Assembly (NCBI GenBank): GCA_000471045.1
Contig: KI301992.1
Location: 2,533,452 to 2,597,451 of the forward strand
Reading direction: 5' to 3'
DNA from: an actinobacterium LLX17
GTDB lineage: Bacteria > Actinomycetota > Actinomycetes > Propionibacteriales > Nocardioidaceae
Length of the DNA: 64,000 nucleotides
Shown: positions 16,610 to 25,859 of the stretch, piece after piece
How positions within the stretch are numbered: position 1 is the stretch's first letter
Layout of the letters: every line of letters starts with the position of its first letter
Translations under genes and position numbers: made by a program
The notes under the pieces: generated by a model
Database searches by the model: none
The model's input: only the letters and a program-made list of their open reading frames with translations
Told to the model about the DNA's origin: nothing

Positions 16610-17359
16610 TCAGCGAGCGAACTTCGCCTGATAGGCCTGGAAGGCGGGTCGCGTGACCGCTGCCGCCTGCGCCCACGACTCCAGCTCGACCACCGCGTCG
16701 AACGACCCGCCCTCGGCGAGCCGTACGGCGCGCTTCATGTCTCGAGTCAGCTGTGGGTCGCGTGCAGCCCACCTGGTGGCCAGGGCCAACGCGTCGTCCT
16801 CGGGCTCGTCGACGAGACGGCTCACGAGTCCCGTGCGAAGAGCCTCGTGCGCGTCGATGCTCTGGGCGTCGAGAACAGCCATCATGGCGCGAGCCGAGCC
16901 CAGTCGATCGGTCAGGAACCATGTGCACCCACCGCCGGGATGCAGCCCGATGTCGGCGAAGGAGATCACGAACTTGGCCCGCGGCCCGGCCACGATCGTG
17001 TCGCACGCGAAGGCGATGTTGGCCCCTGCCCCTACGGCCACGCCGTTCACCGCCGCGATCGTCGGAATCTTCAGATCGCGAAGCCCGAGGAAGCGGGCGT
17101 AGACACCTTTGAGATCGTCGCGGATGTCGGCCGGCGGACGCGTCGTGTCCCCAAAGAGGCTCGACACGTCGGCACCCGCGCAGAATGCCTTGCCCTGGGC
17201 GGAGACCACCAGAGCTCGGGCATCCGCGTCGCGCGCGACGTCGGCGATCGCGACCGCGAGGTCGTCGAGCATGGGCAGGGTCAGCGCGTTGCGGCGGTCA
17301 GGGGCACTCAGCTCGATGTGCCGAACGCCGCCATCGGCATGGAGCTTCACCTCAGCCAT
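16610..17359 (-). CDS. Enoyl-CoA hydratase/isomerase family protein
   Basis: 249 aa, crotonase fold. The start ATG 17359 overlaps the acyl-CoA dehydrogenase stop by 8 bp; the longer frame to 17431 is inside that gene. CoA/oxyanion motifs are AQGKAFCAGADV and NGVAVGAGANIAFACD. At the usual catalytic-Glu positions it reads FADIGLHPGGG, with no Glu at the first site, so hydration by the classical Glu pair is doubtful and isomerase or another crotonase reaction is possible. It probably acts on the product of the dehydrogenase. Confidence 0.85.
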   Translation of the reverse strand: MAEVKLHADGGVRHIELSAPDRRNALTLPMLDDLAVAIADVARDADARALVVSAQGKAFCAGADVSSLFGDTTRPPADIRDDLKGVYARFLGLRDLKIPTIAAVNGVAVGAGANIAFACDTIVAGPRAKFVISFADIGLHPGGGCTWFLTDRLGSARAMMAVLDAQSIDAHEALRTGLVSRLVDEPEDDALALATRWAARDPQLTRDMKRAVRLAEGGSFDAVVELESWAQAAAVTRPAFQAYQAKFAR

Positions 17360-19526
17360 GAGTGCTCCAGGGGTCGCTGTCACCAAGACCCTGCTCAGCG
17401 TGCACGCACCAGTCCCACGTCCCCTCCGCACCTACGTCGGCTGCCGCCTCGGCGAGTCTTCTAGATGCGTCCCGCTCGCTGTACAGCTCGTCGCGCCACG
17501 ACCACAGTCGCAGGGTCGAGCGGTGCAGCGCGTGCTCTCGTGTGATGCCCATGGCCCCGAGGACCTGATGCGCCTTCTGTGCCACCTCGGTGGATGCACG
17601 CGACGCCACGATCCGGGCCGCGAGGATCCGCCAACCCTGGCCGTCAGCATCGAGCTCGTCGAGCGCCTCGACGAGTGCCGTCCGCGCGACGGCAAGCTCG
17701 GCGGCCATCCGCGCGATGGTGTGCGCGACGGCCTGGAAGGCGACCAGAGGACGCCCGAACTGCTCGCGGACCGCCGCGTGCTGGCGTGCTGCGTCGACCG
17801 CGGACTCCATCGCTCCCACGGTCATCGCCGCCAACAGCGTGAGCGATGTGCGCCTCAGGCGACCAGCGATCTCGGGATCGGTCAGCATCTCGGTGGCTGC
17901 GACTGCCGACATGCGGACCAGGTCCCGCGACTCGCCGGCGATGTTGGTCGCCGTCTCGATCTCGACACCGCTCGCCGCGAGGTCGACCATGGCCACACGA
18001 TCACCGTCCTCGGTCGCCACCAGGACCAGCACCTGCGCCGCGGCGGAAGCCCACGGGACGCAGTCCAGCTGGCCGTCGAGGGTCCAGGTGCCGCCGGACC
18101 GCGTCGCGCGCATCGTGCCCGTCGCGGCGATCGTCCGGATCTGAGAGTCACCGACCGCGATTCCTGCACTGCTGAGGAGGTGATTGGCGAGCGCCGTCTC
18201 GACCACCGGGGCCGAGGCGCCGGACCTGGCCATCGCGAAACCGACTGCTGCGAGGTCGCGAAGCGCGCCGCCGGAACCGCCAAGATCTTCGGGACTGCCG
18301 ATCGACGTCCAGCCCATCTCGTCGGCAACTGCCCACACCGAGGCGTATGAGTCCCTCTCGGTCTCACTGAGCGCTGCGAGCACCTTGGGCACGACATCCA
18401 GCACGTCGGGATCGAGACCTGGCGTCGTGCTGCTCTGACGACCCGCGTCCTTTCCCACGATCGAGAGCAGGACCTCGGTCGCTCCTCCACGCAAGGTCGA
18501 GGCGGGAGCGGCGACAATGGCGTCGGAGAGCAGGCTCGCCACGCCCGGCCGCGTGACCGGCGGCACGCCGATCGCATAACGGAAGTACTCCACGAGGTCC
18601 TGCTCGAACTCCGTTCCCTTGTGCTTGAGCAGAGCCGCCAGCAGCACCGGAGCCTCACCGGCATCCATCGCCTCGGAGATGTTGAGGGCCATGGCGCGCA
18701 GCGTGTGGAGCTGCGCCACCCGCTGACCCAGGCCGGCCTTCGGTGTCTGCGCCCGCTGGTCGAGGGCGAACGCCATCAGGGGATAGGTGCTCAGCACCCT
18801 TTCCATGCCTCCGCGCTCGAAGGACAGCTGTTCGGTGACCTGTTTCCATCCGTTGCCGGGCGTGCCGATCACATGGGCCTCGGGCACGAAGACGTCCTCG
18901 ATGATCGTCTCGTTGAAGTGATGCTGCCCGCTGAGGTCGAAGATCGGGCGGATCTCGACGCCCTCGGACGAGAGATCGACGATCAGCTCGGTGAGGCCTT
19001 CGTGCTTGCGCGCCGCGGACGCCGACCGTGCCAGGACGTACGCGTGCGTGGATCGGTGGGCGTGGCTCGTCCAGATCTTTCGGCCGGTCACCTGGTAGCC
19101 ACCCTCGACCGGCACAGCCTTGGTACGTACCGCCGCCAGGTCGGAACCCGACTCCGACTCACTCATTCCCAGACAGAAGGAGACCCCGCCGGAGGCAATC
19201 TTGGGCAGGAACTCCGCCTGCAGGGCCGGGCTGCCGTGGCGCAGGATCGCCGGGCCGATCTGGCGGTCAGAGATCCAGTGGGCGGCCACAGGAGCGCCGA
19301 GCCTGAGGAGCTCCTCAGTGACGATGAGGCGCTCGACGTTGGAAGCGTCACCCCCGCCGAACGCTTCGGGCCAGGTCAGTCCCACGAGCCCCGCATTCAC
19401 GAGACGCTGGGTGAAGTCCGGGTCGTACCCCCGCATCCAGGCGTCGCACTGCCCGTACTGAGGCACCTCGGCCTCTCGCACGATCCGCCGTACTTGTGCG
19501 CGCAGTTCCGCTTGGGTCAACTTCAT
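17352..19526 (-). CDS. Fused double acyl-CoA dehydrogenase (FadE34-like)
   Basis: 724 aa, twice the length of an ordinary acyl-CoA dehydrogenase. Domain 1 (about 1-370) has GLVGLTWPEAFGGG, the FAD region CLGMSESESGSDLAAVRT and SFERGGMERVL. A linker (about 370-400) is followed by domain 2 (400-720) with AVGFAMARSGASAPVVETAL, REQFGRPLVAFQAVAH and HQVLGAMGITREHALHRSTLRLWSWRDELY. This resembles FadE34 of mycobacteria, a fused form that works on steroid side-chain CoA esters. It oxidises an acyl-CoA to its 2,3-enoyl-CoA. Its promoter region carries a CATGATAT operator shared with the divergent GntR gene. Confidence 0.85.
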   Translation of the reverse strand: MKLTQAELRAQVRRIVREAEVPQYGQCDAWMRGYDPDFTQRLVNAGLVGLTWPEAFGGGDASNVERLIVTEELLRLGAPVAAHWISDRQIGPAILRHGSPALQAEFLPKIASGGVSFCLGMSESESGSDLAAVRTKAVPVEGGYQVTGRKIWTSHAHRSTHAYVLARSASAARKHEGLTELIVDLSSEGVEIRPIFDLSGQHHFNETIIEDVFVPEAHVIGTPGNGWKQVTEQLSFERGGMERVLSTYPLMAFALDQRAQTPKAGLGQRVAQLHTLRAMALNISEAMDAGEAPVLLAALLKHKGTEFEQDLVEYFRYAIGVPPVTRPGVASLLSDAIVAAPASTLRGGATEVLLSIVGKDAGRQSSTTPGLDPDVLDVVPKVLAALSETERDSYASVWAVADEMGWTSIGSPEDLGGSGGALRDLAAVGFAMARSGASAPVVETALANHLLSSAGIAVGDSQIRTIAATGTMRATRSGGTWTLDGQLDCVPWASAAAQVLVLVATEDGDRVAMVDLAASGVEIETATNIAGESRDLVRMSAVAATEMLTDPEIAGRLRRTSLTLLAAMTVGAMESAVDAARQHAAVREQFGRPLVAFQAVAHTIARMAAELAVARTALVEALDELDADGQGWRILAARIVASRASTEVAQKAHQVLGAMGITREHALHRSTLRLWSWRDELYSERDASRRLAEAAADVGAEGTWDWCVHAEQGLGDSDPWSTHG

Positions 19527-19585
19527 CGTCCGCCCTCTTTACTCAGCCGGCGGCGCGTCGCTCTCGGCGCTGGCGGCTCAAAACA

Positions 19586-19608
19586 CATGATATTGCTTAT
19601 CATGATAT
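19586..19608. promoter_or_regulatory. Operator of the catabolic regulon, site A
   Basis: CATGATAT at 19586-19593 and again at 19601-19608; the second copy overlaps the perfect palindrome TATCATGATA (19598-19607). It sits between the acyl-CoA dehydrogenase start and the GntR start, so it can control both. The same octamer recurs at 23332 and 25860. Confidence 0.6.
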
Positions 19609-19737
19609 CTACGATTGGACGGTTGGCAAGTGGCATCGTGCAACCATCTGATCGCGAGCGGCGCGCGGTTCGCGCTGCCATCGGTTCCTCGGTGCTGCAA
19701 AGATGTGATAATCATCAGCAGTGAAAGAAGGTGTTCG

Positions 19738-20475
19738 ATGAGTCGCTCAGCCACCCGTCCCCAGAAGACGGCGATGCTGGTTGCCCAGCGCATCGCAAGC
19801 TCGATCAACCAGCGCGGCAACGTCATCGGGGATCGACTTCCGCCCGAACGGGTCATGCTCGAGGAGTACAACATCGGGCGCGGGACCCTCCGAGAAGCCC
19901 TCCGATTCCTTGAAGTTCAAGGCATCATCACCCTCAAGCCCGGCCCTGGCGGCGGGCCCGTCGTCCAGAAGCCGGACAGTTCAAGTCTCGAGACGACGTT
20001 GACTCTGCTTCTGCAGTTCGAAAACGCCCCCTTTCGCACCATTGCGGAGTCGCGGGCAGGCCTGGAGCCGATGATGGCTCGACTCGCAGCGACCCGGATG
20101 AAGCCTGAGCTCAAGGACATGCTGACCGAGAGCGTCGCGGTCATGCGAGCGGACATCAACGATCAGAATGTCTTCTTGGAGCAGAACAAACGATTCCACG
20201 ACCTGATCGCTCAAGGTTCGGGCAATGCGATGTTCGGCTGCTTGGTGGACGCCCTGCTGGGCATTCTCGACGGGAGCGCGATCGGCATCGACTACCCGAT
20301 CAACAGACGGCTCGCGGTGGTAGAGGCGCACCAGGCCATCCACGACGCCATCATCACCAGTGACGCACACGAGGCGGCTCAGACCATGAGCCGTCATATC
20401 GACGAGTACTTGGAGTACGCGGAGCGAAAGTTTCCAGAGGTGCTCGAGGCGCCGATCGTCTGGGAAGGCCCCTGA
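19738..20475 (+). CDS. GntR-family regulator, FadR/FCD subfamily
   Basis: 245 aa from ATG 19738, with GAAAGAAGG just upstream. Residues 10-75 are a GntR winged helix (VIGDRLPPERVMLEEYNIGRG, then TLREALRFLEVQGIITLK with the wing GPGGGPVV). The C-terminal FCD domain has the expected metal/acyl-CoA-binding histidines and Asp (RFHDLIAQGSGN, VVEAHQAIHDAI, TMSRHIDEYL). FadR-type regulators usually bind acyl-CoA or organic acids and release DNA. Placed within the catabolic genes and next to site A, it is the probable regulator of this regulon. Confidence 0.87.
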   Translation: MSRSATRPQKTAMLVAQRIASSINQRGNVIGDRLPPERVMLEEYNIGRGTLREALRFLEVQGIITLKPGPGGGPVVQKPDSSSLETTLTLLLQFENAPFRTIAESRAGLEPMMARLAATRMKPELKDMLTESVAVMRADINDQNVFLEQNKRFHDLIAQGSGNAMFGCLVDALLGILDGSAIGIDYPINRRLAVVEAHQAIHDAIITSDAHEAAQTMSRHIDEYLEYAERKFPEVLEAPIVWEGP

Positions 20476-20511
20476 CCTGGGTCCATCCCCAGCGCTCGCG
20501 GCCTTCCGAGC

Positions 20512-21675
20512 TCAAGCCACGGTGTCCGACGATCGGAGCTCGGCGATCTCCCTCGCTGTCAGGCCCAGCTCCGAGAGGATGGCGTCGGTGTGCTCGCCGA
20601 CTCGCGGTGGACGCTCGGGCTCGCGGGTGCCGGCCACTGCGAACCGTGGGGACGGTGCCGGGTGAGGCATTCCGTCGACGTCCACGAACGCCGAGCGCTC
20701 TCGCAGGTGCGGGTCGTTCAGGGACTCCTCGAGGGACAGCACCGGAGCGAGACAGGCGTCCGTGCCGGCGGTCAGGTCCACCCACGCGTCCCTGGGACGC
20801 GTGGCGAAGTGTTCCGCGAGGAACTGCGTGATCTCATCCCATGCCACCGGGTCGTCCCGGCGGGCGAGGATGGGATGGCCTTCGAGTCCGATGCGCCGCT
20901 GCAGCTCGGCCCAGAACTGCGGTTCCATCGCTCCGACCGCGATGTCCTTGCCGTCGGCACAGCGGTAGGCCCTGTAGTACGGGGCGCCGCCGTCGAGGAA
21001 GTTGCTCTCCCGGTCGTCCTTCCACGTGCCTTGTGCCATGAATCCGCGAACCATGGCGTACAGAGAGCCGACCCCGTCCACGATGGACGCGTCGACCACG
21101 TCCCCCCGACCGGTGGAGCGGGCACGCAGGACGCCCGCGACGACGCCGAGCGCCAAGTACATGGCACCCCCGCCGAAGTCCCCCACGACGTTCACTGGCA
21201 CTGCGGGCGGGCGGTCGGCATGACCGATGGCGTGCAGACCTCCCGTCACTGCCAGATATGTGATGTCGTGACCCGCCGTGTGGGCGTAGGGTCCGTCCTG
21301 CCCCCACCCGGTCATTCGCCCGTACACGAGCGACTCGCGAACTGCGTGACACTCAACCGGCCCGAGGTGAAGTCGTTCGGCGACACCAGGTCGCATGCCT
21401 TCCAGCAGCACGTCGCTCTGTGCGACCAGCCGAAGCACGAGGTCCCGCCCGGCCGGTGTGCGGATGTCGACCGCAAGCGAGCGCCGAGAGCGACTCGTCA
21501 CGTCGAACTCTCGCCGGACTACCGGCGGCGCGTGCGGCCGATCGATGCGAATCACGTCGGCACCCAGGTCAGCCAAGACCATCGCGGCGAAGGGCGCCGG
21601 CCCGATGCCCGCGAGCTCAACAACCTTCACGCCGGAAAGCGGTCCGATGCCCATTGCGAACTTCCCCTCAACCAT
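20512..21675 (-). CDS. Alpha-methylacyl-CoA racemase (CaiB/BaiF, CoA-transferase III)
   Basis: 387 aa. The N-terminus has ELAGIGPAPFAAMVLADLGADVIRIDRP, the Amacr/MCR form rather than a CoA-transferase. The racemase residues His136 (AGHDITYLA) and Asp166 (VVGDFGGG) are in place. The enzyme interconverts 2R- and 2S-methylacyl-CoA so that methyl-branched chains can enter beta-oxidation. It overlaps the stop of the upstream ligase by 8 bp and is presumably co-translated. A family III CoA-transferase is the less likely alternative. Confidence 0.85.
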   Translation of the reverse strand: MVEGKFAMGIGPLSGVKVVELAGIGPAPFAAMVLADLGADVIRIDRPHAPPVVRREFDVTSRSRRSLAVDIRTPAGRDLVLRLVAQSDVLLEGMRPGVAERLHLGPVECHAVRESLVYGRMTGWGQDGPYAHTAGHDITYLAVTGGLHAIGHADRPPAVPVNVVGDFGGGAMYLALGVVAGVLRARSTGRGDVVDASIVDGVGSLYAMVRGFMAQGTWKDDRESNFLDGGAPYYRAYRCADGKDIAVGAMEPQFWAELQRRIGLEGHPILARRDDPVAWDEITQFLAEHFATRPRDAWVDLTAGTDACLAPVLSLEESLNDPHLRERSAFVDVDGMPHPAPSPRFAVAGTREPERPPRVGEHTDAILSELGLTAREIAELRSSDTVA

Positions 21676-23239
21676 TGACGAGCCGATCTTGGTGGTCCCA
21701 GTACCGAGCGCGCAGATCTCGACGCTGCAGCTTGCCCCCGGGGTTCTTGGGCAACGCTTCGACGAACTCGACGCGGCGAGGGAGCTTGTATCCAGCGATC
21801 TTCGCCCGACAGGCCTCGATGACTGATTCCTCAGTGAGATGCGCGTCCGGCTCCGCGACGATCACCGCCATCACCGACTCGCCCCAGCGCGGATGAGGCA
21901 CGCCCACGACGGCAACCTCCACCACACCAGGCATGGCTGAGATGACGCCTTCGACCTCGCTGGGAAACACGTTGAAGCCGCCGGAGACGATCATGTCCCT
22001 CTTGCGATCCACGATGAACAAGTAGCCGTCCTCGAGCCGGCCCACGTCGCCGGTGCCGTACCACCCACCCTCATGGATGATGTTCGCGGACTCCTCGGGT
22101 AGGCGCCAGTAACCGCGCATGATGGTGTCGGCTCTGACCCAGATCTCGCCAGCATCGCCGGTCGCAACATCGCGGCCATCGTCGTCCACCACCCGAACCT
22201 CGACGAACGGAGTGATGTGTCCGGCCGACCCCAGCTTCTTCGGCACCGTGTCGCCCTCGAAGTCGTGGTCTGCGCGCGAGAGGGAGGCGATGGGCATAGG
22301 AATCTCCGTCAGTCCGTACATCTGGACGAAGTTCGGCCCGAACACGCGCACCGCCCTGGCCAGTCTGTCCGCGGCGATCGGGGACCCGGCGTACAAGATG
22401 GTCCGGAGCGAGGAGGTGTCGTAGTCGCCCTCCTCGGCGGCCTCCGTCATGAGGTTGACGATCGTCGGCACCACGGGCATGGCGGTGATCCGGTATTTCT
22501 CCACCGCTTCGAGCGCTGACTTCGCCTCGAAGTCGCTCATGAAGACCTGCGTGGCACCGCGCACGGAGTAGAGCAGGCTCAGCCAGCCTGCCAGGTGACT
22601 GAGCGGGGCGATCTGCAGCACCGTGTCGGCCGGTGTCACGGGTGGGAGCTCAGCCATCATGTTGCGCAACGCCGCCAGGATCGACGACTGCGTGTGCATC
22701 ACACCCTTGGGGGCTCCTGTCGTACCTGACGTGTACGGCATCCAGGCGAGATCCTCGGCCCCGCTGTTTGCTGGTGCGACGCTCTCCGACGTCGCGAGGT
22801 CTGCGATCGAGTCCCATCCGGGCGATGTCGCTCCGGTCAGCACGAAGGCGTTGCTGCCGACAGCAGCGAGCTCATCCGCCACGCGTCTCGCATCTTCCAC
22901 GTCAACCACCACGACAGACGCCTCGGCGTTGGAGGCGATCGCCGCGATCTCCCTCGCATGGAGCCGGAAGCTCACGGCCACGCGCACCCCGCCGCGCCAC
23001 AGGAGGGCATGGTCGAGCACGAGGAACTCAGGGCTGTTCCGCAGGGCCACCACGACACGGTCGCCCACACCGACGCCGAGCCCGGCGAGTCCCCCCGCAG
23101 TTCTGGTCGCGAGCTCTTCCAGCTTCTCGTAGGTGACCGCGGCGCCGTCAGGCCGGATCATGGCGGTCTGGGGGGCGAACTGCCGGTAGCTGCGTCGCAA
23201 CAGTCCGGCAATCGTGTGCGCGGACGACGGTTGCATCAT
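21668..23239 (-). CDS. Acyl-CoA ligase (AMP-forming, FadD-like)
   Basis: 523 aa from ATG 23239 or 23236, directly after GGAGGA; the frame is open to 23344 but that part crosses the operator. ANL motifs: YTSGTTGAPKGVMHT, YGLTEIPMP, TGDVGRLEDGYLFIVDRKRD and KNPGGKLQRRDLR with the catalytic lysine. It would activate an acid for the racemase encoded next. It is transcribed away from the VOC gene across operator site B. Confidence 0.85.
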   Translation of the reverse strand: MMQPSSAHTIAGLLRRSYRQFAPQTAMIRPDGAAVTYEKLEELATRTAGGLAGLGVGVGDRVVVALRNSPEFLVLDHALLWRGGVRVAVSFRLHAREIAAIASNAEASVVVVDVEDARRVADELAAVGSNAFVLTGATSPGWDSIADLATSESVAPANSGAEDLAWMPYTSGTTGAPKGVMHTQSSILAALRNMMAELPPVTPADTVLQIAPLSHLAGWLSLLYSVRGATQVFMSDFEAKSALEAVEKYRITAMPVVPTIVNLMTEAAEEGDYDTSSLRTILYAGSPIAADRLARAVRVFGPNFVQMYGLTEIPMPIASLSRADHDFEGDTVPKKLGSAGHITPFVEVRVVDDDGRDVATGDAGEIWVRADTIMRGYWRLPEESANIIHEGGWYGTGDVGRLEDGYLFIVDRKRDMIVSGGFNVFPSEVEGVISAMPGVVEVAVVGVPHPRWGESVMAVIVAEPDAHLTEESVIEACRAKIAGYKLPRRVEFVEALPKNPGGKLQRRDLRARYWDHQDRLVNG

Positions 23240-23331
23240 TGATCCTCCTGGTGTCGGGGTCACGCGACCCCGGGCGCGATACCGGTCAAGCGGGACGGCG
23301 GGGCGAAAGTGGCAGGTGACAAGAAACATAG

Positions 23332-23339
23332 ATATCATG
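23332..23339. promoter_or_regulatory. Operator of the catabolic regulon, site B
   Basis: ATATCATG (CATGATAT on the minus strand), in the context GATATCATGATC, between the divergent ligase (start 23239) and VOC gene (start 23379). Same octamer as sites A and C. Confidence 0.55.
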
Positions 23340-23378
23340 ATCACCGATACCGCTCAACCCAATTTTCAGGAGTTTCCC

Positions 23379-23849
23379 TTGACAGAACCATCGAGCGCAC
23401 GCTTCAGCCACGCTGCCGTGATCGTTCCCCAGCTCGAGGAGGCCTCCCGGTTCTACGCGCGGCTCGTCGGCGCCAACTCCGTACGGGTCATGGAAATCCC
23501 GGAGCTGAAGCTGCGCAACGCGTTCATCCACGTGGGAGATCGCACCTACTTCGAGCTGATCCAGACTGCCTCGGGCGAACCGATGCGGGTTCTGGGCGAG
23601 GAGCTGGCCCACGGTCAGCAGATGATGTGCTTCGAGTGCCGAGACCTGCCGACCGCCGTCGAGCAGCTCCGAGCCGATGGTCACGACGTGATTGATCTGC
23701 CTCGATCTCCTGAGACCGCGACGCTGGCCTTCGACCGCGCGTGGATCCGGCGCCGGGTCCGCGGAGAGTTCCCCATCGAGCTGGTACCCGTGGGCGTCGT
23801 CGCCGAGCTGGTCGCCGCCAGCACCGAGATCTCCCTCGCCGACCTCTAG
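23379..23849 (+). CDS. VOC-superfamily (glyoxalase/epimerase-like) protein
   Basis: 156 aa from TTG 23379. I prefer this start because AGGAG lies 6 bp upstream and because the in-frame ATG at 23337 falls in the operator. The product begins MTEPSSARFSHAAVIVPQLEEASRFYARLVG, the first beta-alpha-beta unit of a vicinal-oxygen-chelate fold with a metal histidine (SHAAV), and has FIHVGDRTYFELIQ with the glutamate. It resembles methylmalonyl-CoA epimerase-like and glyoxalase-like proteins. A role as epimerase or lyase in the same pathway is plausible; substrate unknown. Confidence 0.75.
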   Translation: MTEPSSARFSHAAVIVPQLEEASRFYARLVGANSVRVMEIPELKLRNAFIHVGDRTYFELIQTASGEPMRVLGEELAHGQQMMCFECRDLPTAVEQLRADGHDVIDLPRSPETATLAFDRAWIRRRVRGEFPIELVPVGVVAELVAASTEISLADL

Positions 23850-23857
23850 CAGACCGA

Positions 23858-23892
23858 GGACGGGGGCTCCTCCGATGGGGGAGCCTCCGTCC
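23858..23892. terminator. Bidirectional terminator between VOC and hydrolase genes
   Basis: GGACGGGGGCTCC pairs with GGAGCCTCCGTCC through a 13-bp stem with one G-U pair and a 9-nt loop. It lies between two convergent genes and can stop both. Confidence 0.75.
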
Positions 23893-23896
23893 CGCC

Positions 23897-24940
23897 TCAG
23901 ACCGGCCGCCAGACCTCGACACCGTCGTGCATCACGGCCGCCACCTCACCTCGCTCGAGCAGGAGCTCGAGGTGGCACTGCGTCTCCATCACCGCGAGCG
24001 CGGCATCGTACGGGAGCATCGCGCCCAGAACCGTCTCTCGCCTGGTCCAGGTCAGCCGGTCCGCCACCTCGTACGCTGTCGAGCCTCCGTCTCCGAGCGA
24101 CGACAAGGTCCGGTGGAGGCGGTCTCGGTGATGCTCCATCAGCTCCTCGACGCGCGCGTGACTGCGTCGGTCCGCAGGCCCGTGGGCCGGCAGCAGCAGC
24201 GCGTCCGGCAGCTCGTCCCGGACGAGTTGCAATGACGCCAGGAAGTCACGCAGCGCACCGTCGTGGTGCACCGGCTGGAACCCGACCGAGGGCGTGATGG
24301 TCGGAAGCACGTGGTCGCCGGAGAAGAGCAGGCCGGCCTGGCGGTCGTGGAACACGAAGTGTCCATAGGTGTGTCCCGGGGTGGCCACCGCGGTGATGAC
24401 GCGATCGCCCACGCTGATCTCGTCGCCATCGTGCAGCCAGGCCGACGGCTCGGTCCACGAGTCCGAGGCCCGGGGCTGCGCGTCGAGCCACACCAACCAC
24501 TCCGGGATGAGGTGGGATGCTCCAGCCCTGGCCAGATGACGTACCTGCACCAGTCCGCCGGTTCCATCGACGCGCATCGTGGCCAGGTAGTCGGCCTCAC
24601 CCAGGCCGACGCGCACTCCGCATCCCCACTTCTGACGCCACGAGGCGGCCAGCGTGTAGTGGTCTCGATGCGCGTGAGTCACGAGGAACTCCGTGACGTC
24701 GCCCGGCGCTCGACCCAGCTCTGCCAGCGCCTCCGTCAGACGCTCCTCGGCTTCTGGGATGCCCCAGCCAGCATCGATGACGACCACACCGTCGCCACCC
24801 TCAATGACGTAGACGTTGACGGCCGTCAGAGCGTCCATCGGCAAGGGAAGAGGCACCCGATGAACGCCAGGCGCCACCTCTTCGGGGCCCGATACGACCC
24901 AGGGCATTGAGGACGTTCGAGGGCCTCTGACGTCAGGCAT
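23897..24940 (-). CDS. Metallo-beta-lactamase-fold hydrolase
   Basis: 347 aa from ATG 24940, which overlaps the SDR stop by 8 bp. The metal-binding motif is THAHRDHY (HxHxDH), with further ligands in ATPGHTYGHFVF and FSGDHVLPT and the C-terminal LLPAHGP. Length and domain order match MBL-fold thioesterases/hydrolases with a C-terminal helical region (LACTB2-like or glyoxalase II-like). In this setting it could cleave a CoA thioester or a lactone. Cytoplasmic; no signal peptide. Confidence 0.82.
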   Translation of the reverse strand: MPDVRGPRTSSMPWVVSGPEEVAPGVHRVPLPLPMDALTAVNVYVIEGGDGVVVIDAGWGIPEAEERLTEALAELGRAPGDVTEFLVTHAHRDHYTLAASWRQKWGCGVRVGLGEADYLATMRVDGTGGLVQVRHLARAGASHLIPEWLVWLDAQPRASDSWTEPSAWLHDGDEISVGDRVITAVATPGHTYGHFVFHDRQAGLLFSGDHVLPTITPSVGFQPVHHDGALRDFLASLQLVRDELPDALLLPAHGPADRRSHARVEELMEHHRDRLHRTLSSLGDGGSTAYEVADRLTWTRRETVLGAMLPYDAALAVMETQCHLELLLERGEVAAVMHDGVEVWRPV

Positions 24941-25796
24941 CAGACTGCTCTGACGCCTCATGCACCACAGCCGGCGTCCCGGTCGTCCCGAAGTTCATGC
25001 CGGTGACTCCATAGGAGAGGGAGTTCGTTCCCATCTGGGTCCCCAGTCGGTGCCCGATCGATGTGAGGCCACCGTCGACCGAGAGGGTCTCACCCGTCAC
25101 GAACCGCGTGGCCGGGTCGGTGAAGAACAAGATTCCGCGAGCGACGTGCTCGGGAAGACCCATCTCCGGCCACGGTTGCGCAGCCGCAAAGGCCTGCTCC
25201 GAGCGCGACCGCCCCCGCGGGTTCAGCGGCGTCTCGATCAGGCCGGGGTTCACATTGTTCACCGCGATCCGGTGCACGGCGAGCTCGGCCGCAAACACGC
25301 GGCTCATGTGGATGACGGCCGCCTTCGCAGCGGAGTACGCCTGAGGGCCGGCGTCGCCGACCACGCCGGCTGCCGAGCCGATCGACACGATCGATCCGCC
25401 CGTGCCCTGCTCGATCAGGACCCGAGCGGTGTGCTTGATGCCGAGGAAGACACCCCGGGTGACGATGGCGAACGTCGCGTCCCAGTCTTCGACCCGAAGG
25501 TCCACCAGCGGTCCGAAAGCGCCGCCGACCGCTGCGTTGTTGACGATCCCGTCCAGTCCCGAAAATGCCGCCGCGAAATCACCCACAGCGCGTTCCATCT
25601 GCTCCTCCACGGAGACGTCGACCTCCGCGACTCGCAGGACGCCGCGCTCGACGTGGTCGGCGAAGTCGTTCGTCAACGCCTTGAGCGCCCGGGGATTCAG
25701 ATCCATGACGCCCACGGAATCCCCTCGCGCCAGCATCAGCTCAACTGCGGCCCGTCCGATCCCGCTGGCTCCGCCCGTCACGATGAAACGTCCCAT
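24933..25796 (-). CDS. Short-chain dehydrogenase/reductase (SDR)
   Basis: 287 aa from ATG 25796 with AGGAGG 10 bp upstream. Classical SDR: cofactor motif TGGASGIG near residue 6, NNAA near 87, Ser in SIGSAAGVV, catalytic YSAAK, and PGLIETPLN. Asp in GVMDLN after the second strand indicates NAD(H). The C-terminal 35 residues after SVDGG exceed the usual length. First gene of a two-gene unit with the MBL hydrolase, divergent from the thiolase operon over operator site C. Confidence 0.87.
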   Translation of the reverse strand: MGRFIVTGGASGIGRAAVELMLARGDSVGVMDLNPRALKALTNDFADHVERGVLRVAEVDVSVEEQMERAVGDFAAAFSGLDGIVNNAAVGGAFGPLVDLRVEDWDATFAIVTRGVFLGIKHTARVLIEQGTGGSIVSIGSAAGVVGDAGPQAYSAAKAAVIHMSRVFAAELAVHRIAVNNVNPGLIETPLNPRGRSRSEQAFAAAQPWPEMGLPEHVARGILFFTDPATRFVTGETLSVDGGLTSIGHRLGTQMGTNSLSYGVTGMNFGTTGTPAVVHEASEQSDA

Positions 25797-25859
25797 GCTT
25801 CCTCCTAGGTCGGGGAGAGGGGGCGCATGCCCAGAAACCCTCATCCACTCTTATGATTG

